Assembly: GCA_023101725.1 (NCBI GenBank)
Contig: JALJCO010001134.1
Coordinates: 666,922-730,921 of the forward strand
From: Atherinomorus stipes
Taxonomy: Eukaryota; Chordata; Actinopteri; Atheriniformes; Atherinidae
DNA length: 64,000 nucleotides
Direction: 5' to 3'
The notes below the pieces were generated by a model. That model did not search any database, was not told where the DNA came from, and was given only the letters and a program-made list of their open reading frames with translations. A program made the translations under genes and the position numbers. Of the stretch, positions 59,877 to 64,000 are shown one piece after another (positions within the stretch are counted from its first letter, which is position 1; each line of letters opens with the position of its first letter).

Positions 59877-62712
59877 TTAAATACACAAAAGACAGCTATA
59901 CCAGTACTTCCATAATGAGGACTGATAGCGGACACTACTAAAAGTAACGTCAACTAACGACACCACTACTTGATTTGTAGACACGCTAAGGCGACGAATA
60001 AAACTGTACATTAGCTTACGCCGCACGGCCTGTAACGTGCTCACTCCAGCTGAGACAAACATCTCACTGGCACTAGACCATCTCGGCCTCCTAAGCAGTA
60101 CCCGTAGAGAATCATTGTAGGCCACATGCAGCCTCTGCATGCTTTTTTTTTAAAAAACTGAACCAAAGATGAGCTGTATATAAACTTGTGCAATATGATT
60201 TAAACAACATTATCTTAACTTTGTCTGTGCAGGATCCAAATTTACGTGCCAAGGTGTTTGCCTGAGCATATAATGTCCTGCATTGCCTGTTTATATCGGC
60301 ATCATCAGACAAATCTTCTGTTAGGATATGCCCAAGATATTTGATTTGACTTGTTATCTTCAGTGCAGCATTAGACAAATAAAAAACAGGAAAAGTCAAA
60401 CCTTTGTCCTCTTTAGATCTAACTATCATAATCATACTTTTACCTGCATTGTATTCAATATCATGTTCCAGGCCATATTGTGAACAAATATTAAGTAACT
60501 GTTGCAGCCCAGAAGTGCTTGGACTGAAGACAACTAGGTCATCTGCATACATCAAATGATTGAACAGCAAATTGCCGGATACACAACCAGTGTCACAAGC
60601 ATTTAGCCTTGCTGACAGATCATCCAGATACAGGTTAAAAAGAACTGGGGATAAAAGCCCCCCCTGCCTGACACCGTTACCAACTTTAAAATGGGGCAGA
60701 CATACTGCTTCCCCATTTGACATGCATAGATTGCTGGGCATACCAATAAACTAATATTCGCACAATATATTTAGGGACACCCCTTTGCTCCAACTTTATA
60801 AATAATTTTTTGTGGTTTACCCGATCAAAGGCTTTAGAAGCATCTAAGAAACACATAAAAACAGAAGAATTATGATTCTTATATTTAGCAACCAATTCTT
60901 TCAGGGAATATATGCACATGTCTGTGCCAAGTTTTTCCTTAAAACCAAATTGGCAGTCAGAAGAAGATACAAATTTAGAAATTTTGTCCAGTAAGATGGA
61001 TTCAACAATTTTGGACACAATACTGGCCAAAGCTATAGGCCTGTAATTGTCCACACTACCAATCTTCCCAGCTCTGTCTTTAATGACCGGGACCAACAGG
61101 ACAGATAACATAGAGTCTGGTAAAACTCCATGGACAAGAAAGGCTGAAAAACAGATTGAGAACAAAGGAGCTAACCTCGCACCTGCAAACTTCAGGTGCT
61201 CAGCAGAGACACCATCTAACCCTGTAGCTTTCTTATTTGATAAGTTAGAGATGGCTTTGTGCACTTCATGCCAGAGGATTATGTCTGAACTGTCCACATC
61301 CTCAACACTATAAAAGTCACTTGGAACACAATTAAATAATCTACTAAAATGTTGCCTCCACAGCTCCAGGATGTTATCTGTGCCAGAAATACCATCTACA
61401 GCACATGGCAGAGAAACTTTGGTTTTCATTGCCCTGACCTCTTTCCAGAAATCATTTGTGTTGTTACACTGCAGCTTTCGGGCCATTGAGTCAGCTTTCA
61501 TTGCCTGTTCATTTTTAATTACAGAACGAAGAGCATACTTATACGTCGCATTAGTGACCTTTTTGTGCTCAAATATGGGCCCTTGTCTTGGTTTTCCAGC
61601 CTGTATCCATTCTTTGGACGCTACACGTGCCAACATATGAAATTCAGCCACATGTGCATTCCAGCCAGGAACTACCTTCCTTTTAGCTTTAGATTTATAC
61701 ATGGATTTACAAGCGTCCATCAATGCTTTAATTATGTTATCATACAAAGAAGAGACAGCTGCGACATGTTCACTGTTCTTGCATTTACTGTCTCCCCACA
61801 CATGACTGCTTCTCTAGGCAGATTGATTTTTCCTAATAAGCTATCGGAGACCTTGCAATATGATGTAATTTCTTCTTGTGTGAGAGAACTCCAATCCACA
61901 TAACCTGTACTATCATTCTTATGAGTTTCTGTCAATGGCAATACCTGAAAGCTTATATTCAACCCGAATGGTATATGATCAGAAGTTGATAAGTCATATA
62001 AAATACTCATGTCTGTCACAGAAGCATGTGCATCTGATGTAGCAACACAGTGATCCAGCCAAGAGGTGGAGTGCCATGCCTCACTTATGTATGTAAAACT
62101 ATCAGCAGGCAACATGTCTCTGGATGACAAAAAGAGACAGTTATCTTCACAGAACTGTTTCAAGTGATTCCCAAACAGTGAGTTCTTGTCCATGATGTCT
62201 GCATTCATATCCCCCATTATCAGAACATTAGAGAAATTATTATCTTGTATAAAAGAATTCATAAAAGCGAGTCTGCTACAATATTCAATTTCATTAAAAT
62301 GGCACTCATAAGGGGTGTACACATTCAGGATAACACAGTCTTTTCCGTCGTATGTTATCTGTATAGCAATACACCAGTCCACATCCAGTCTGATTATATT
62401 GACAGAAGAGCCGAGTCTTTTATTCCAGAGAATGGCAACTCCACCAGGAATGCGCCCTCGTATTATGCCATCGCGAGTGTCAACGGTGGATTCTCCTGCG
62501 CCGTGAAAGTTATTATTTAATGAGTTTAACCCCTCCAAGTCCTGCTTTGTCAGAAATGTCTCTTGCAAGCATAAAACATCGCACTGATCCAGCAGGTGAT
62601 CAACAACAACCCGCCGAGCTCTATCCTCCACGCTCTGCCCCAAGCGTAGGCCGCGACAGTTGTAAGACAGGACTCGAACACTCATAGCGCAACTTAATGT
62701 GCTTCGGTGCAA
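59877..62712 (-). pseudogene. ORF2 (endonuclease-reverse transcriptase) of the CR1-like LINE
   Basis: Four collinear frames: endonuclease 62712-61732, reverse transcriptase 61801-60686 and 60741-60112, C-terminal part 60140-59877. Catalytic motifs of both domains (GDMNAD, SDHIPF, FLDASKAFD, YADD) are intact; only small indels break the frame. The YADD box is followed by the usual LVVFS strand. Confidence 0.75.
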
Positions 62713-64000
62713 TGGGGCAACGAAGCCCCACTTGTCTGCCCACCCAGGGCAGCACCACTTGACACTGTGGCAACAGATCTGCTGCGTGGCTCGTAAAAGC
62801 GCCTCACATAAGATCCCACGGGCCAGATTTCAGGGTTGTACATCTCTGCCACATCCTTACACTCAGCAGTCACTTTAAACGAGGAGAATCTACTGTTCAT
62901 CGTGGCTATTCTGATACATGTGACCTCACGGTCAAGCTGTTCCTGGAGATATTCTGATAATGTCTTTGCATCCAGATCAGGCGAGAATTTAGAAGCAAAC
63001 ACACTCACCTGCTTTGTCGTCACAGTTTTAATGTGGTTGCCAGCTACACCTGTACCCACGATCACAACGCCTTTACTCGGCTTCCTCGAACCAGGCAAAG
63101 GGTTGACGCGGGTTCCCGTTTTGCCAGCAAGCCGCGGTTTTCCCTTCTTGATAACAGTGGACCATTTAGGTGATCCAGGCACTGGTGTGATTGCCCCGGC
63201 ATTCCCCACATTTAGATCACTTACACCCGTGTCGGTCGTAGAACCAAGTGCTTCACTCTCATCCAGACCCACGCCCCCTGTCGCACCGCCAGTAGTCACC
63301 GGCTTGGCCAGGGCATCGGCCTCTACCATTGGAGCACTGCTACTACTGAGATTTGCAGGCGCCGGTTCGATGATACACCGATCATCCTTCCGCACGTTCC
63401 TTTTACCACCAGCCCGGTGATCAGGTCGACACAAACAGTCACTTTCCTGGGCGCTGTCCTCAGCGCACTCCAGATTACACACCCGACGGTTTACATCAGT
63501 AGTGATCAAGCGGAGATCTGAGCACACTTCCCCTGTAATTGTAACGCATTCCTTAGGGCACCGATATCAGCGTGTAGCTGCTCCATTTTCCTGAATAGGC
63601 TGCACACATCCATACTCGTGAATGTCACAGGGGGCAAATCTTCCAAATAATGAGAAACAAAACGCGGAACATGTTCCCCGCATTCATTGAGGACTTTCAG
63701 ACAGCTCTTTATGTTGTTAATATCCTTCTGCGCACCTTTATGCGTTATAAGGCGCTGCGTAGTTTGGCACACCTCAAACAATACCTTCTTGGAGGCCTCA
63801 ATTGTCTCGGAGTCAAACGTGTTTACTGCCAGTAGGATAATTTCATCCTGGCACAACGTCCTCAGTTTCACTGATAGAAAGTTTAAAAGCTCATCCTCCA
63901 CAATTGTTTTTCCATCCACAGTTTGGTATATGTCGGGTTTCAGCCGAGTACGACGCAGAGTTGGAGCTGCAGCGCAAGCACTTGCTGCGTCCGCCATCAT
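62694..64000 (-). pseudogene. ORF1 of the CR1-like LINE
   Basis: Two overlapping frames (64000-63506 and 63527-62694) are parts of one ORF1; the frame changes near GGGAAGTGTGCTC at about 63520. The first begins MMADAASACAAAPTLRRTRL at the window edge, so the true start may lie outside. ORF1 proteins of this group bind the element RNA. The stop of ORF1 overlaps the start of ORF2 (62712-62694). Confidence 0.7.

Larger units (their letters stand above)
59742..64000 (-). mobile_element. Long CR1-like LINE, ORF1 plus ORF2, running to the window edge
   Basis: Minus strand. ORF1 spans 64000-62694 in two frames: an N-terminal part (ATG at the window edge) with helical composition, a Cys-rich part, and an RNA-binding-like C-terminus (VSVFASKFSPDLDAKTLSEY, SFKVTAECKD, EIWPVGSYVRRF). 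ORF2 starts at about 62712: endonuclease (VLSYNCRGLRLG, LCLQETFL, GDMNAD, SDHIPFG), then reverse transcriptase from 61801 (VDNYRPIALASIVSKIVE, CFLDASKAFDRVNH, GVRQGGLLSPVLFNLYLDDL, MYADDLVVFS with YADD at 60538-60549), then a C-terminal part to 59877. Single-base frame changes lie near 63520, 61790, 60690 and 60150 (a T-run). The 3' end is AATAAAG followed by (GAAA)n at 59742-59770, the simple-repeat tail of CR1-type elements. Exact clade (Rex1, Daphne or other) not resolved. Confidence 0.85.

Noticed and set aside
62836..63420. 194-codon plus-strand ORF
   Set aside because: Antisense shadow of LINE ORF1 with no own start context or family likeness.

Overview
This window looks like nuclear DNA from a ray-finned fish, most likely a percomorph teleost. 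I infer this from introns with canonical splice sites, microsatellites, a dense mix of fish-type DNA transposons (hAT, PIF/Harbinger-like and TTAA-target elements), L1/Tx1-, L2/Maui- and CR1-like LINEs and a tRNA-derived SINE, and three copies of a fish-style single immunoglobulin-domain receptor gene. There is no operon structure and no intact long host ORF. Most of the sequence is mobile-element DNA, often nested.

Regions. 1-4770: nested inverted-repeat elements, including a palindromic MITE at 160-1300, plus little-informative DNA with an L2-like tail. 4772-13542: an 8.8-kb composite whose two ends are inverted copies of one sequence, each carrying a 20-bp minisatellite array, flanked by TA. 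Inside are a second copy of the 160-1300 MITE, a 0.7-kb palindrome and a decayed hAT transposase. 13880-25268: two plus-strand immunoglobulin receptor loci (A and B), separated by a microsatellite, a near-perfect 1,609-bp tandem duplication of a TTAA-flanked element and a hAT MITE with a perfect 8-bp target duplication. 25269-34226: mostly non-coding. 34227-47570: a minus-strand receptor locus (C) spread over about 13 kb (leader exon, V exon, stalk/membrane exon), with many transposons in the gaps and a 1.78-kb palindrome at 35617-37395. 48760-64000: three minus-strand LINEs (5'-truncated L1 with target duplication, nearly full-length L2, long CR1-like element running off the right edge), with two MITEs between the last two.

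The only host genes I can support are receptor loci A, B and C. They share a leader exon type, phase-1 splice junctions, a conserved block of about 230-260 bp upstream of the leader, and a V-like domain in which the usual B-strand cysteine is tryptophan. B has all five exons but one reading-frame break in the V exon. A has a clean V exon but a damaged leader. C has clean leader, V and membrane exons that may or may not be joined in one transcript. Everything else that codes is transposon-derived and carries stops or frameshifts. No established multi-gene system is visible; the best candidates for something undescribed are the unusual receptor family and the minisatellite-ended 8.8-kb composite.
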